64,000 nt of DNA from Eukaryota sp. TZLM1-RC (GCA_040285825.1 JAUPSS010000004.1:2646550-2710549), one strand, 5' to 3'; shown: positions 18,617 through 28,759, counted from the first letter of the stretch. Made by a program: numbers and translations. Notes: generated by a model from the letters alone, not told the origin.

Positions 18617-19969
18617 TTGAGAAAACATTTGAAATTCTTTTTCCTCAAAATATGTTATTCTGGAAAATTTACTCATATTTTGAGATCAACATCACCATCA
18701 ATTTCTTTGGAGTTTTGTCGCATTTTTAATGAACAAAGAACCAATTTTTTAGCAAAATTATTGGAAATTGATGCATCTCAGTTAAGAAGCCACATTTTTT
18801 GTGGTACAAATTTTGGTGGTGTTGATTTTCATAAATCAAGCTACCTTTGTAACGCTGCCTTTATTGGAGGTGGAAAGAATTTTATTTATGAATTTGTGAA
18901 TCGTTTTCCTGAAAAAATTCATCTCATTGAAAATTGTGGCAGCTCTTATCTTATTTCTTTGCAACAGGAAATTGAAACACTTTCACCCAATATTTGGGCT
19001 AAATGTTTCCCCTCTGATATTGTGGAACTTCCTTCAAGAAGCTTGCTCTCCTTACCACTGACTTTTGCAAAATTGCAGAAAAAAATCTTGAAAGTTTTAG
19101 AAAACTTGGATTATATTGTACGTCTTAGCTTGGCTAAGGAGAAAAATCTCGTTTTTGCAAACTTTTTGATTGATCTTGAAGACAGTAGCTCAAGTTGCCT
19201 AATCTCCCAAATTCCCAACATTCTTGGCCTTTTACTTAATGATCACCAATGGACCACTGCAATGAGAATGAGATGTTTTCTATGGCCTTGTTCATTCCCA
19301 AATGATTTAATTTGTCGCTGCAAGAGTGTTGTTACGCTTTCCCATATTTTAAACTGTAAGTATTTTATAACTTATCGCTCAATTGTTCATGACTCAGTTC
19401 GTGATCAATTATATGCCATGTGCAAATGTTTCAATATAGAGGCATTTATTGAGCCACTAGTACGTAAGCTGTCTTCAGATCAAACGGATGATTCCTTTGG
19501 TAAAAGAAGGGCAGATTTAGTAGCTCCAGGGATCGATGGTGTTCTCAATGTTGTAGATATTGTCTCAGTTGATGTTTGCAAAAATTCTGCTGCTCGTTTA
19601 GTGTATTCCGCTGATTCGTCGTTATCTAACGCCGAAAAAAAGAAGATAAAAAAATATGAAGAACCTTTGGCACAGTTAGGTAGAGTGGAACATGTGAAAT
19701 ATCAGTTTGTGCCGTTTGCAATTTCTCTTTTTGGCAATATTGGACCTTCAGGGTTGCACTTTTTTGAAAATTTCAAAAAAGTGTTACTGAATAGGTCTGG
19801 TAAAACAATGAACTCCACTTTCTGGATAAATAGAATTGTTTTTTGCATTTTCAAGTCTATTCCAACAATGATTTCAAAGGCACTTTTAGCTATTGGTGTA
19901 GAATATGAACGTAATGCTGTGAGTAGGTTCAGTAATAGTGACGCTTGTTTGGAGGATATTGAATACTAG
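18617..19969 (+). pseudogene. Longest LINE copy: RT thumb, CCHC knuckle and restriction-like endonuclease
   Basis: A 450-codon frame, open at its left edge and without a clear initiator. Residues ~20-100 resemble the region after the RT palm of non-LTR elements (H-I-L-R-S...G-G-V-D-F-H-K-S-S-Y-L-C-N-A-A-F-I-G-G, compare GG.G.RS...A.AAY.GS). A linker contains I-W-A-K-C-F-P. Then come M-R-M-R-C-F-L-W-P, the C-R-C-K-(x6)-H-I-L-N-C knuckle (~235-250), V-H-D-S-V-R-D-Q, R-R-A-D-L-V and D-I-V-S-V-D-V-C (the RxD...D.(S/T).D pattern of the restriction-like endonuclease). A lysine-rich helix with K-K-Y-E-E follows. The RT catalytic core is absent, so the copy is 5'-truncated. The frame is intact over 1.35 kb, suggesting recent insertion or use as a host gene. 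Confidence 0.65.
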
Positions 19970-20464
19970 ATGGGTTTTTTTATCTCAATAAATATTCCAG
20001 TTTTAAAAAAAAGAAATTACCAGCAATTGACGACCTTTCTTTCTTATTTTGTGATCATCTTCCCAAAAGCTCTAGGTTATAATCATTGCATACTTTATAC
20101 TCATTTTAACTATCCATTTAATACTTTTATGCTTTCAAACTGGTTTTCATTTAATCAAAACGTTACTGTTCCAAGTCTGTAATTGCGGGCTTTAGGGCTA
20201 TCTAGTTGAACTTCATTAAAGGAGTCTGCATTGTTTTACCAATGACGTCCATCCCTTCTTTAATACAAGCTTCGTCTCTCTGTCAAACAGGAACATGCTG
20301 CTTCCATGTGTTCTGGCCTTTTCAGAATTTTCAGAATCAATTGTGTATCCTGATTTAATCTACCTAATCTTAATATTTATTGAACCCAATAAACTCCAAA
20401 AAAACATTTACAGGAACTATACAAACTGAAAATTGAAAAACTTTCATAAACCTCTAATGGAATC
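19970..20464. other. No recognisable gene
   Basis: AT-rich, includes a T/A-rich run after the LINE stop. A 70-codon hydrophobic plus-strand ORF directly after the LINE stop has no motif. Confidence 0.35.
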
Positions 20465-20779
20465 TCACGCCTTATTGGGAACTGGCAGCGGCCGTGATCT
20501 ATTTGTTGGCATGGGAAAGGGGGTTGGGGGACGCATTGCTTTGGAGTGCACGCCTCTAGACTTGGGGAGCCATGGATGCATAGAATGAGAACCATCAGCA
20601 AGTTGCTTTCTGGCATCTGAAACAATGGTGTGTGGAGAACAACGTTGAGAGAAGACGTCACCTTGTGATAGCACACTAACAAGACGTGATCGTGGCGTGG
20701 AAAGAGAAGACGGCGGTAGAGGGGGAACCATTTTACGAAAGGCAGGTAAGCTCTTTTGAGGTGAGGGTGGAGTAGTCAT
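20465..20779 (-). CDS. Small proline-rich basic protein
   Basis: 104 residues starting M-T-T-P-P-S-P-Q. It is rich in Pro, Ser and Arg, with repeated P-x-x-P stretches (P-P-L-P-P-S-S, P-P-T-P-F-P-M-P) and no predicted globular core, membrane helix or signal peptide. I do not recognise it. It is probably an intrinsically disordered protein; P-x-x-P motifs could bind SH3-type domains, which is inference. The start codon lies ~8 bp after the conserved 3' end of a Fanzor remnant (20787-21033) on the same strand. The first nine coding bases recur beside another copy of that 3' end near 21526. Confidence 0.45.
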   Translation of the reverse strand: MTTPPSPQKSLPAFRKMVPPLPPSSLSTPRSRLVSVLSQGDVFSQRCSPHTIVSDARKQLADGSHSMHPWLPKSRGVHSKAMRPPTPFPMPTNRSRPLPVPNKA

Positions 20780-20786
20780 TGAAACA

Positions 20787-21033
20787 GATGATGTCTATAA
20801 CAATGAAATAAGTTTCCTTTTTTAGACCGATGTAGACTGAGTTTTTGGGAAGTGGAAGATTTTCTTCTTGATAGCCTTTTCTTTGAACCTTTATCAACTT
20901 TGGCTCTCTGCAGGTATTCCGGTCTATCTCCACCATTCACATGTGCTTCCATCACTGCCAACATATTCAGCGAAGCATTTCGATCTCTATTCCACAAACT
21001 TTCGCATGATTTACACATGGTAAGCCCGTGACC
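20787..21033 (-). pseudogene. Fanzor remnant, zinc-ribbon/RD end
   Basis: The minus-strand translation gives M-C-K-S-C-E-S-L-W-N-R-D-R-N-A-S-L-N-M-L, the C-x2-C half-finger plus the R-D catalytic motif that ends the RuvC domain of Fanzor/TnpB proteins. A basic tail follows. DNA is clearly related to 36163-36400, including the last ~29 bp ending ATAGACATCATCTGT. Similarity stops abruptly at about 21033, so the rest of the gene is lost. The proline-rich ORF starts immediately downstream. Confidence 0.65.
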
Positions 21034-21963
21034 ATATCATATTTGAGTAGCTTTGATCAGCTTCGACCATTTGATTAAGTCACATTTGAACGCTTATTCA
21101 ACAATGTTATGCTGACCCGGCTATTTTGTTTCATGATGTCGAATTATTGAAAAGTACCTCGTTAATTACTTGTCGTTATAAGAAACCCAACGAAGCCAAG
21201 AATCTCACGTTGCGTTTTTGTCCAATCACTAAATCAACTATAACTCCAGTGATAATCTACTACTACTGCACTATTCTCATATTCTGGTATCCATTCTGGT
21301 ATTCATTTTCAGTAGATAATTTACCATTGTTTCACCAAACACTATAACTATATTAAAATATTTTCAATTAGTGATTTGGAACTTTTATAAGAAAAATAAT
21401 TTCCAATTTTAAACAAAGTGCTTCGAAAACAGAATTTGAAAGCTATTTATTTTTTTTCTGGCAAATAAAACGAAATTTATCAAACTGGCACACTTGATAA
21501 AATAAACTCGCAACTAATGGGGTAGTCATTCTTACAGATGATGTCTATAACGATGAAATAAGTTGCTTCTAAATTGGAAAATTGTTATATGTGTGCAGAA
21601 ATCTTTCTGGAAATCTTTGACTTCACCTAGAGTTATCAGTATGGCTAATCAAACATCTTTATTAGACTAGTAAGTTACATACACTCGGAGGTGGAACGGT
21701 TATGCATTTTTCTTTCAATAATAATTTATAAGTGGGAAAAAATAAATACCTTTAAACTCACCAGTTTTCAAAGTTCACCAACAATAACTATATCATCAAA
21801 AACAATCACATCGTTCATGACCGCAGACAACATCTCCGCGCAATGAAACCAAAAAAAAACAATTATATTCACACCCCAAAGAAAAATCCTTCTTTGATTC
21901 GTTTCTTACCTTCTACAGTGCAGAAAGGTTACTTCACTCTTTGACATCATTTCTTATTAGCGG
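21034..21963. other. Gap; contains an isolated Fanzor 3'-end copy
   Basis: No gene is supported. At 21534-21563 there is a stand-alone copy of the Fanzor 3'-terminal module (inverse of CTTATTTCAT.GTTATAGACATCATCTG). It is followed on the minus strand by ATGACTACCCC, resembling the start of the ORF at 20779. The last 150 bp are probably the promoter and 5' UTR of IFT74. Confidence 0.5.
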
Positions 21964-23640
21964 ATGTCATTCCAAAACTTACAGCGCCAACCTACTCGCT
22001 CTGGTTTAGCCAGTCGCGGTCTCTCTACACCTGTAACTGGAAAAGGTGTTACTTCTCTCCAAAACGTCACAGTCCAAAATCGTCCTGTTACATCCCACCA
22101 ACACGGCCTTGTTGGCGTCTCTACCTCCCACGGTGCTTCCAGACAGGTGTACGATCGCAACTGCGTACTCGCTGACCTCAACGCTCAAATAAAAGATGTG
22201 TCTCAAGAACTACAAACTCTTCAGTCCAAAATTGACAGAACCAACTCTCTATTTCAAAAAGAAGATACAATTAACAAAAAGAAGGCTAAACTCTCCTCAC
22301 AACTAGATCACCTTAAAGCCAAGCTGACAGACACGAACCTCGTAGTGGACCATCTTGAGTCTGGTGACGCTATAACTGTTTTGAATGAAATGCTGCAGAA
22401 ATATGTTGAGGAGAACAACGAACTTTCAAGCAAGGTAGACAGAATGTATGATGAAAGGAAAAGATTGGAGAGTGAAGTAGAAAGCATGAAGGTGCAGCAG
22501 GAAAAGGTGGAGGAACATCTTGAAGTAGAAGTTGGAAGGATGTCAGAAGAGGCCAAAAATAAGTACGAATCACTCAAAAGTAAACGTGATAGTCTTTTAG
22601 GGTCAATATCGGAAGCTGATGACGTTTATGGACAGTTATCTATGGAATTAGAGTCAATGAAAGCTAAACTAAGTGAGGATAGTGGAGATAATAGGAATGT
22701 TGACTGGATTTTGGAATATGAACGGCTCAGTCAGTCTATAGAAGAGCTCAAAGCGGAAATATCCGAAAATTCATTAAACCTGACACCTGCAGAAGAAAAA
22801 GACAATTTGGTTAAGCAAATGAAACAGTGGAACTCTGAAATTCAACAAGCAAAATCCCACACTTCGGCTTTAAGAGAGGAAAATCTCGAATTACAAGATA
22901 AAATTGCCAGCTTTAATAGTAAATCTACAAGTGAAGGTGAATTAGATCAAAAACATTTGAGAAAATACGAATTACTTCGGAAGCAAAAAGGTGAAATTGA
23001 AGACTTTTTCAAGAAATTTCCTGATATGGAACGTGATCTATGCAATCAAATTCGTAATCAGTCTTCGCAAGTCAGCGACATGATTAAATTTTTGGTAAGC
23101 GAATTGAATATCACCACTAGTGTCGGCATCGATCTTGACGCTTTCAAAGGGGAAGGTACGACAAAGCAGGAGAATTCTTCTGAAGTCCTGGCCATGAAGA
23201 AAGCAGAATTAACCAAGTTGAGGCAAATGGAAGAATCAATATTATCAGAGGAGGGAAAATTAAGGAGCTCATTGAGGAAGATCAAGAATGAATTGTTACA
23301 GTTTGAGAACTCTGAGCAACTTGCTGAGTCGACCCGGTCAGAAAGACAGCGACTTTCGTCTGAATTATCAAGACTGGAAAAGAGAAGCACGTTTTTCAAG
23401 AATGTTATTGATCGGCTCAAATCTGAGTTGCTTGATATTGAAAAACAATTGGGTAGAAATAATGTTGCGTTGGAACTGGCAAAGATGGATAAGGTGTTTT
23501 CAATTCAGCAAGCCAAGATTTCTAAAAATAGACTATATGTAGAGAAGTACAATGATATTGTTGCTTATACTAAGTTGAAGAGTAATTGTCAGGAGCTTGC
23601 TGATACTTTAAATAGGAATCTTAAAACTTCTGTACTTTGA
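21964..23640 (+). CDS. IFT74: Intraflagellar transport protein 74
   Basis: 558 residues, close to the ~600 of animal IFT74. The N-terminal ~60 residues are basic, disordered and Gly/Arg/Pro/Thr-rich (R-P-T-R-S-G...G-L-S-T-P-V-T-G-K-G-V...R-P-V-T). They end in the family-typical block H-G-L-V-G-V-S-T...G-A-S-R-Q-V-Y-D-R-N, comparable to the RPVTQQGL...R.I.D..Y segment of IFT74. Everything after residue ~75 is long coiled coil. IFT74 pairs with IFT81 in the IFT-B core, and the basic N-terminus helps bind tubulin; both are established for the family. The start is the first ATG, right after a T/A-rich leader. The gene shows that the organism builds cilia or flagella. Confidence 0.88.
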   Translation: MSFQNLQRQPTRSGLASRGLSTPVTGKGVTSLQNVTVQNRPVTSHQHGLVGVSTSHGASRQVYDRNCVLADLNAQIKDVSQELQTLQSKIDRTNSLFQKEDTINKKKAKLSSQLDHLKAKLTDTNLVVDHLESGDAITVLNEMLQKYVEENNELSSKVDRMYDERKRLESEVESMKVQQEKVEEHLEVEVGRMSEEAKNKYESLKSKRDSLLGSISEADDVYGQLSMELESMKAKLSEDSGDNRNVDWILEYERLSQSIEELKAEISENSLNLTPAEEKDNLVKQMKQWNSEIQQAKSHTSALREENLELQDKIASFNSKSTSEGELDQKHLRKYELLRKQKGEIEDFFKKFPDMERDLCNQIRNQSSQVSDMIKFLVSELNITTSVGIDLDAFKGEGTTKQENSSEVLAMKKAELTKLRQMEESILSEEGKLRSSLRKIKNELLQFENSEQLAESTRSERQRLSSELSRLEKRSTFFKNVIDRLKSELLDIEKQLGRNNVALELAKMDKVFSIQQAKISKNRLYVEKYNDIVAYTKLKSNCQELADTLNRNLKTSVL

Positions 23641-24063
23641 ACTTTGTAATTATGTAATTATAGAAAACTTGGTGAGCTCACCATCACTTAATGTTTTAAT
23701 AAAAGAATATTTTCATTTTTCTGCTTTATTAGATTAACCAAAAATAGTCAGCTATAAAATTGAATATATTTTTCCTTTCCTTTACCACTACATCAAAATT
23801 TCTCAAGGAAAGCCATAGCAGCCTTACCTAGAGATCCAACCAAAGAAACAAAAAGGGACATAAATTATATACAATACGATATCTTTCGTATTTAGCAATT
23901 TTGTAGCAGTTTTTGCCAGCAAGAAGAGGATTATTGACATTTAAGTTAATAAAATTAAATGGAGAGAAGAATCCGTATCTTTACCACGAATTGCGATGAA
24001 AAATAGTTGAAATGACTTTATAATATGTACAAAACTTGACCATTTGGTTTCATTTACCCAAAA
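23641..24063. other. Intergenic between convergent genes
   Basis: Contains AATAAAAG-type polyadenylation-like hexamers shortly after the IFT74 stop (around 23698). No gene seen. The last ~15 bp are shared with the 3' flank of the BTB gene at 10640. Confidence 0.45.
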
Positions 24064-25467
24064 TTAAGAGTCACACGAAGGCAAAACTTTTTTGACAAAG
24101 AACAAGGAAATGATAACTTCAAGTTCCTTGTACTCAACCAACTTATCAACAACCAAACTTCGCCACTTTGAAGCAGTCAAGCTTGAGACATTAATAGAAT
24201 CAAGCAATTCACCAAATTCTTGGCTAGACCATTCACTTGTTGCTTCTAAATACGACTTCACTAGTGACTTGACTAGCCATTCAATAAAGATTGAATTGTT
24301 ATATTCAGTGGTAACTAAGAACTGCAAGACTTCTTTCCTAAGATTCATAGGCGATAAGGATTCAAAATCATTCACATTGGGTAATAACTCCTTCAAACAA
24401 GCAGGAATATCACCTTCTGTTTGACCTGAAAGTTCCCGGAAAATTTGGTGATCACCACGCTCTTCTGCTTTGATGATTAAGGAGATGAGAAAACCAGATA
24501 AATGAATATTATCCTGAATTTTTTTAAGTGATCTTTCATACAAACATTGAATTTTGAGAAACCTTGCACAAAACATAATTTCGTAACAATTATCAACATT
24601 CAAAATGACTTCTTGTCCATACAAATAATTCAAAACAGTTTCGAAAATTTCATTAGAAACTGGCAAATCATCGCTTAGATCATACTCATGCACCTCTGAA
24701 TCTACAAATTGTTTAGAAAAACACATTTCAAAATAACCAGAAAAAAGTGATAAAATGGCTCTATGAGAATTACAAGTCTTTCCTTTGAAAACTAACCGTT
24801 GGTCACTCAGTTTACCACTAGATAGCAGCTGTGGAAGTGTGGAATGTAAGTCAATGGTAGCAATATCTTTTTTACCATGATTGAGTCTTGACGTTTGTAA
24901 TATTAATTCTTGGTTTTCAGCGTCTTTGTTGGTTAATTGTTCAGTTAAGCCTTGTATTTGATGTTTCAACCGCACATTCTCATCATGAAGTTCTTCATTT
25001 TCTTGTAATATCTCTTCTTTCTGTCTCTGATGAGCTATTCTTGCCCACGTTTGTTGTTGTTGTTGTTGAGTTTGTTGTGCCTCTCTGACATCGTTGCTTG
25101 GTGTGCTACAAGATCATGTCGGTTGGACAGCGGAATGAGTCACTAAATAAGAAGAAGATGGAGTGGATCGAGATGTTAAATGTGATGGTTCGTGTAGGCT
25201 TTGTTTGTCATATTGGAGGTTTTCACTTTTGACAGCTGATTGAGAATGCTGGTTGGTGTTGGTTCGAGAAGATTTCAACCTTTTCAGAGCAAGTCGCGTT
25301 TCGGTGATGTCTTGATCGTTGTTATCGTAGATGCTTTCGATTTGGCTGTGAATATCATACCACTTAAATTCATTGCGGAGATGTTGTAAGTCCTTCGCTC
25401 GATTACTGAAGGAAGAGCCAGAGCCAAAGCCAATAGCATTGGCAAGTCTTATATCAAAGAAAATCAT
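24064..25467 (-). pseudogene. CUE-like and BTB/POZ paralogue broken by an in-frame TGA
   Basis: The minus-strand frame from ATG 25467 runs 117 codons, including a single CUE-like helix set (L-R-N-E-F...I-E-S-I-Y) and a Ser/Gln-rich linker. It meets TGA at about 25114, and the same frame then continues without a further stop to 24064. The continuation holds a polyglutamine run (Q-T-Q-Q-Q-Q-Q-Q, from a CAA/TTG repeat), a coiled coil, a BTB domain and a BACK-like tail almost identical to 9249-10640. One base change separates it from an intact gene of ~467 codons, so it is either a young pseudogene or a sequence error. The N-terminal halves of the two genes differ much more than the BTB halves, suggesting gene conversion or domain shuffling. 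Confidence 0.7.
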
Positions 25468-26355
25468 TATGTTTTGTTTTGGTGGGAAAATTTAATAGAC
25501 AAAATCCTGTTTTTCTGCTCAAAATAGAAATATTTATTAACATTTATTTTCCACGCAAACACAAAATAAAACAAAGTAAAACACAGACTACGCATATATT
25601 ATTCAGATTTATATTTCGAATTTTTGCTTCAGTTGAACTGAGTAATCTGTTTATCAAGGCTGGTTATGGTACAAAAACCGAATCTAGGAATTGTTGAGTC
25701 GTATGAACCTGTTGCTATTTTCTGCTTCTTGAGTGTTAATTTTGAATTTCTGAGTCCTCAAAAAGTTGAATTTTTTAGAAACTGCCATGTTCAACATTGG
25801 CAACCCTGACAGGTTTTGAAGTTACAAAGGGCCATTCGACAAAAAAGTTATCTGATAAACGATACAACTGTCATATTTGAATTTAATAATCTTCTCGCAT
25901 TATTTATCTGTCCCAATATTTACTCAGTATTCCAAAATTAGACTAATTCTCCACTCCAAGTGATTATAATATAAAAGTCACCAAATTCAAGAATACTTTT
26001 TGGAACATGTATCATACATAACACACGGTGTCATTTAAAATAGGGATAAAATGAGTCCAATTTCATGACATCTGTAATGAAGGATTTATATTAAACAAAT
26101 TTCCCAGCTTCACAGAAGGAAATTGTTTGTGCCACAATAAATTCTCCTCTAACGTGTGTAGAATAAGATAAATGAAAGGAAGAAGACAGTTATTGCCAAT
26201 AACTTATTGGTCTAAGCTATCCCAAATTAGTTTTGTTATCCATGATGATGAGATTATGAGATCAACCAAACCAACACATGTTCAGACAATGAATGAAACA
26301 CATCCATTGTTCTGTTAAAAAGAAAACGTATTGTAATGAGCAAAACAAAAAGAAT
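25468..26355. other. No recognisable gene
   Basis: AT-rich, probably includes the promoter of the BTB paralogue. A 72-codon plus-strand ORF at 25479-25697 lacks motifs. Confidence 0.35.
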
Positions 26356-26553
26356 TTATTGAACAAGAAACATATACATTGAAAAAACACAGAATAACTG
26401 ACAGAATCCATACGTTATGCAGCTCTCGTTGATGCACAAGAATAATGGACATCTGTCTGTTAGCATCTTATAACAAGCACCAAGACATGCTTTATGACAG
26501 GCTGGGTGGAGTGCATTGCATCGTAGACCACAAAACTCCCAGTTAGGGCAATG
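26356..26553 (-). other. Cysteine-rich open segment, possible terminal exon
   Basis: A 65-codon frame without an ATG contains eleven cysteines, many spaced by three to five residues (F-C-G-L-R-C-N, A-C-H-K-A-C-L-G-A-C, R-C-P-L-F-L-C). It ends at a TAA that is itself part of CAATAAATT, which includes the AATAAA polyadenylation hexamer. Upstream in the same frame is a stop, then a short open stretch beginning with an ATG near 26642. A yeast-like branch sequence TACTAAC lies between, so a spliced small cysteine-rich protein is conceivable, but I could not find a frame-consistent splice. Confidence 0.3.
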
Positions 26554-26761
26554 TTAAATACTACTTGTTAGTACTACATTACAGTTAATAATAAAATTCT
26601 TCACACCAACTCTTGGAAAATCCTGGTTAAGCTCAGATATCATTAATTTAAATATTTGGGACTATGTTTTAACTATGTTTGAGTTGCAACTTCAATCATA
26701 CATATCGATCTACAAATCGTCTTATTACTAGGCCTTTAGCCCAGAAATTCAATGAATTACG

Positions 26762-26903
26762 TGATGCCGTTAGGCAGAAATACCAAAGATGAAAAGAAGA
26801 AAAGAGAGGTTTATTAATTAAAATACATGTTCTTGAACAAGTGTCACGTCATCATGCAAATTCCTCATCTGTCTACCAAGTTAGTTTATCTGTAACAACA
26901 ACA
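26762..26903 (-). repeat. 142-bp LTR (3' copy)
   Basis: Downstream LTR relative to gag. On the minus strand it opens TGTTGTTGTTACAGATAAAC and closes AACGGCATCA. It differs from the other copy by scattered substitutions. Confidence 0.8.
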
Positions 26904-26943
26904 CTACTTCTTCCCATTTTCTTTCAACAGTTTCGTAAACCAT

Positions 26944-27696
26944 TTACCATAATGAAGATAGAGGACTTGTGAGATACTGAGGCACGTGGTGTAGATGATT
27001 TACTTCGTGCTTAACTTTTGAAAGGCAATCACGAGCTAGATGTCCTTTCTGATGACATTTGAAACATGTCCCGTCAGTCAAATTGCGAGACCTATGGGAT
27101 GAACGAGACTTCATACCAGCTTGACGCACAGAGTCAGTATTTTCAGAAACTGTCTTTGAAGATTTGTTCCAAGAAGCTACTCGCGTGCAATCAAGTAGTT
27201 CATCCTCTGCGGTATTCTCCAATGTAGGAAAATCGGGGAATACCTCGTCCCGAATTCGAGAAATCAGAGATTTCTGCAGTCCTAATGGAAGAATACCCTT
27301 GGCGAATCTGATCATGAAGGCTGAGTCAGGCAATTTCAGTCCGGAAGCCCTGCTTTTCGCCTGAAGAAAACGTCTCAGGTAGCAGGACATACGTTCACGG
27401 ACATCGCACTTACGGACATCAACCTTCAACTCAGACATTACCAAGTTGAATTCCTCGTACGAGGAAAACGAGGTGGAGGATCTTAAATGATCCAGAAACA
27501 CCTCATCGGATGAATCAACCCCAGGTCTTGTGAGAACCAATGATTCTAACAAGAAGGGGTCAACGAGGAGCCTTGCTGGAACAAGGTCCTTCTTCGGTGT
27601 AACAGAAAAGTACACCTTCCACTGTTGTAGGAACAACAGGACATCATCCACTTCCATAGAAGCAAGGGACGGATGTAGTACGCGTGTAGATATCAT
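26944..27696 (-). CDS. Gag-like protein with CCHC zinc knuckle
   Basis: About 250 residues from the ATG at 27696. The body has a retrotransposon-Gag-like helical layout: V-D-D-V-L-L-F-L-Q-Q-W-K-V-Y-F near the start, L-D-H-L-R then Y-E-E-F-N-L-V-M-S-E-L in the middle, and R-F-L-Q-A-K-S-R-A and F-A-K-G-I-L-P further on. Near the C-terminus is a single zinc knuckle C-F-K-C-H-Q-K-G-H-L-A-R-D-C (C-x2-C-x4-H-x4-C). It would form the particle that packages element RNA. The frame is intact, which is notable for an element without pol. It ends ~40 bp before the 3' LTR. Confidence 0.75.
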   Translation of the reverse strand: MISTRVLHPSLASMEVDDVLLFLQQWKVYFSVTPKKDLVPARLLVDPFLLESLVLTRPGVDSSDEVFLDHLRSSTSFSSYEEFNLVMSELKVDVRKCDVRERMSCYLRRFLQAKSRASGLKLPDSAFMIRFAKGILPLGLQKSLISRIRDEVFPDFPTLENTAEDELLDCTRVASWNKSSKTVSENTDSVRQAGMKSRSSHRSRNLTDGTCFKCHQKGHLARDCLSKVKHEVNHLHHVPQYLTSPLSSLW

Positions 27697-27719
27697 CTGC
27701 AATGAGGGCCAATAATTAT

Positions 27720-27861
27720 TGATGCCGTTAGGCAGAAATACCAGAGATGAAAAAAAGAAAAAAGAGGTTTATTAATAAAAATACTTGTTCTTGAACAAGT
27801 GCCACGTCATCATGTAAATTCCTCATCTGTCTACCAAGTTAGTTTATCAGCAACAACAACA
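27720..27861 (-). repeat. 142-bp LTR (5' copy)
   Basis: Upstream LTR relative to gag. It opens TGTTGTTGTTGCTGATAAAC and closes AACGGCATCA on the minus strand. The gag frame begins ~24 bp after it. Confidence 0.8.
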
Positions 27862-28759
27862 TAAGTGCAAAAGTCTTGTCCCAATTACTGGAATGTAAAA
27901 CGTTCAAAACTCCTGATCATGTAGAAATGCAATTTTTGAGTTTTCTGAAAGATTTGCCGATTGGAAAGATTTATTTATGCCAACGCCAAGTTCTACTGTT
28001 TTTGCATTAAATGAAGAAATTTCAAAAATTGATGCAGAAAAATGGAATCGATGCTTTCCCCAATCATTCATTGGTAATATTCCTGAAAAGAATTATTTAA
28101 ATTTAAAATACACTCTTCAAACATTACAGAAACGATTGACTGGAATGTATGAAAATGATCTTTATAATAATATATGCAGCTCGGCTGTTTTAAATCCAGA
28201 TCTTCACTCATTGTTATTGGAAAAGGGTGTTTGTGAAAATCAGTCATCAGATTCTTCACTGTTTGCAACCATTGTACCACGAAGATTTGGATTGTGTGCC
28301 ACTTATGAAGCATTTGTAACAAAAATGAGATTATATCTGAATATCCCCATTAAGCAATTATTATCAAAAGAAAAATGTATTTGTTCGAATTCACCACAGC
28401 TCACTTTATGTCATGCTCTGAATTGTTCAAAATTGATACCTTATCGTTCTTCATTACATGATGCTGGTAGAGACACTGTTTTAAATGTGGCAAAAACTGC
28501 AAGAATTTAGTGTATCAAAGAACCTCTGCTGAAAGAAGCACTGTCATTGAATAATTTTGGTTCTGATGACAGAGGTGATATATACTGTGATTGGATTGAG
28601 ACCTCTGAACTTGTTGCTGTTTTTGTCTCCGGTAGAGTTGCAAATGACACTTTGGCTCAAAGAAGAAAAGTTAATCCTGTAAGCGCTCTTGAAATTATTA
28701 ATGAATTTAGTTCAGTTAACATTGACCGTTGGGTAGATCGGGACTGTGTTGTTAACTGA
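27862..28759 (+). pseudogene. 5'-truncated LINE copy with one in-frame TAG
   Basis: The frame from ~27977 reads ...W-N-R-C-F-P-Q-S..., a linker, M-R-L-Y-L-N, the knuckle C-I-C-(x9)-H-A-L-N-C, S-L-H-D-A, then TAG at 28508 where the sister copy at 53283 has Ser (TCG). It continues in the same frame with D-D-R-G-D-I-Y-C-D-W and V-F-V-S. This is the CCHC plus restriction-like endonuclease end of the first LINE subfamily. The left edge abuts the gag-only element at 27861; the right edge breaks off after K-V-N-P-V-S near 28685, well before the LINE 3' end. Confidence 0.6.

Larger units (their letters stand above)
26762..27861 (-). mobile_element. Gag-only mini LTR retrotransposon (TR-GAG type)
   Basis: Two 142-bp direct repeats (26762-26903 and 27720-27861), each beginning TG and ending CA when read on the minus strand, bracket one gag-like ORF. 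The whole unit is only 1100 bp. A purine-rich tract (GAAAGAAAATGGGAAGAAG) lies just before the downstream LTR, as expected of a polypurine primer. There is no protease, integrase or RT, so it must be mobilised in trans. The flanking tetramers are TACG and TAAG, a weak match for a 4-bp duplication. A solo LTR of the same length sits at 44488-44629. Confidence 0.8.

Noticed and set aside
5468-25116. Reassigned UGA codon, suggested by in-frame TGA where a sister LINE has Trp (~5468) and by the TGA in the BTB paralogue (~25116)
   Set aside because: IFT74, ALG8, ORC5 and the kinase all end at TGA, and Trp is TGG throughout; isolated stops fit decay or errors.
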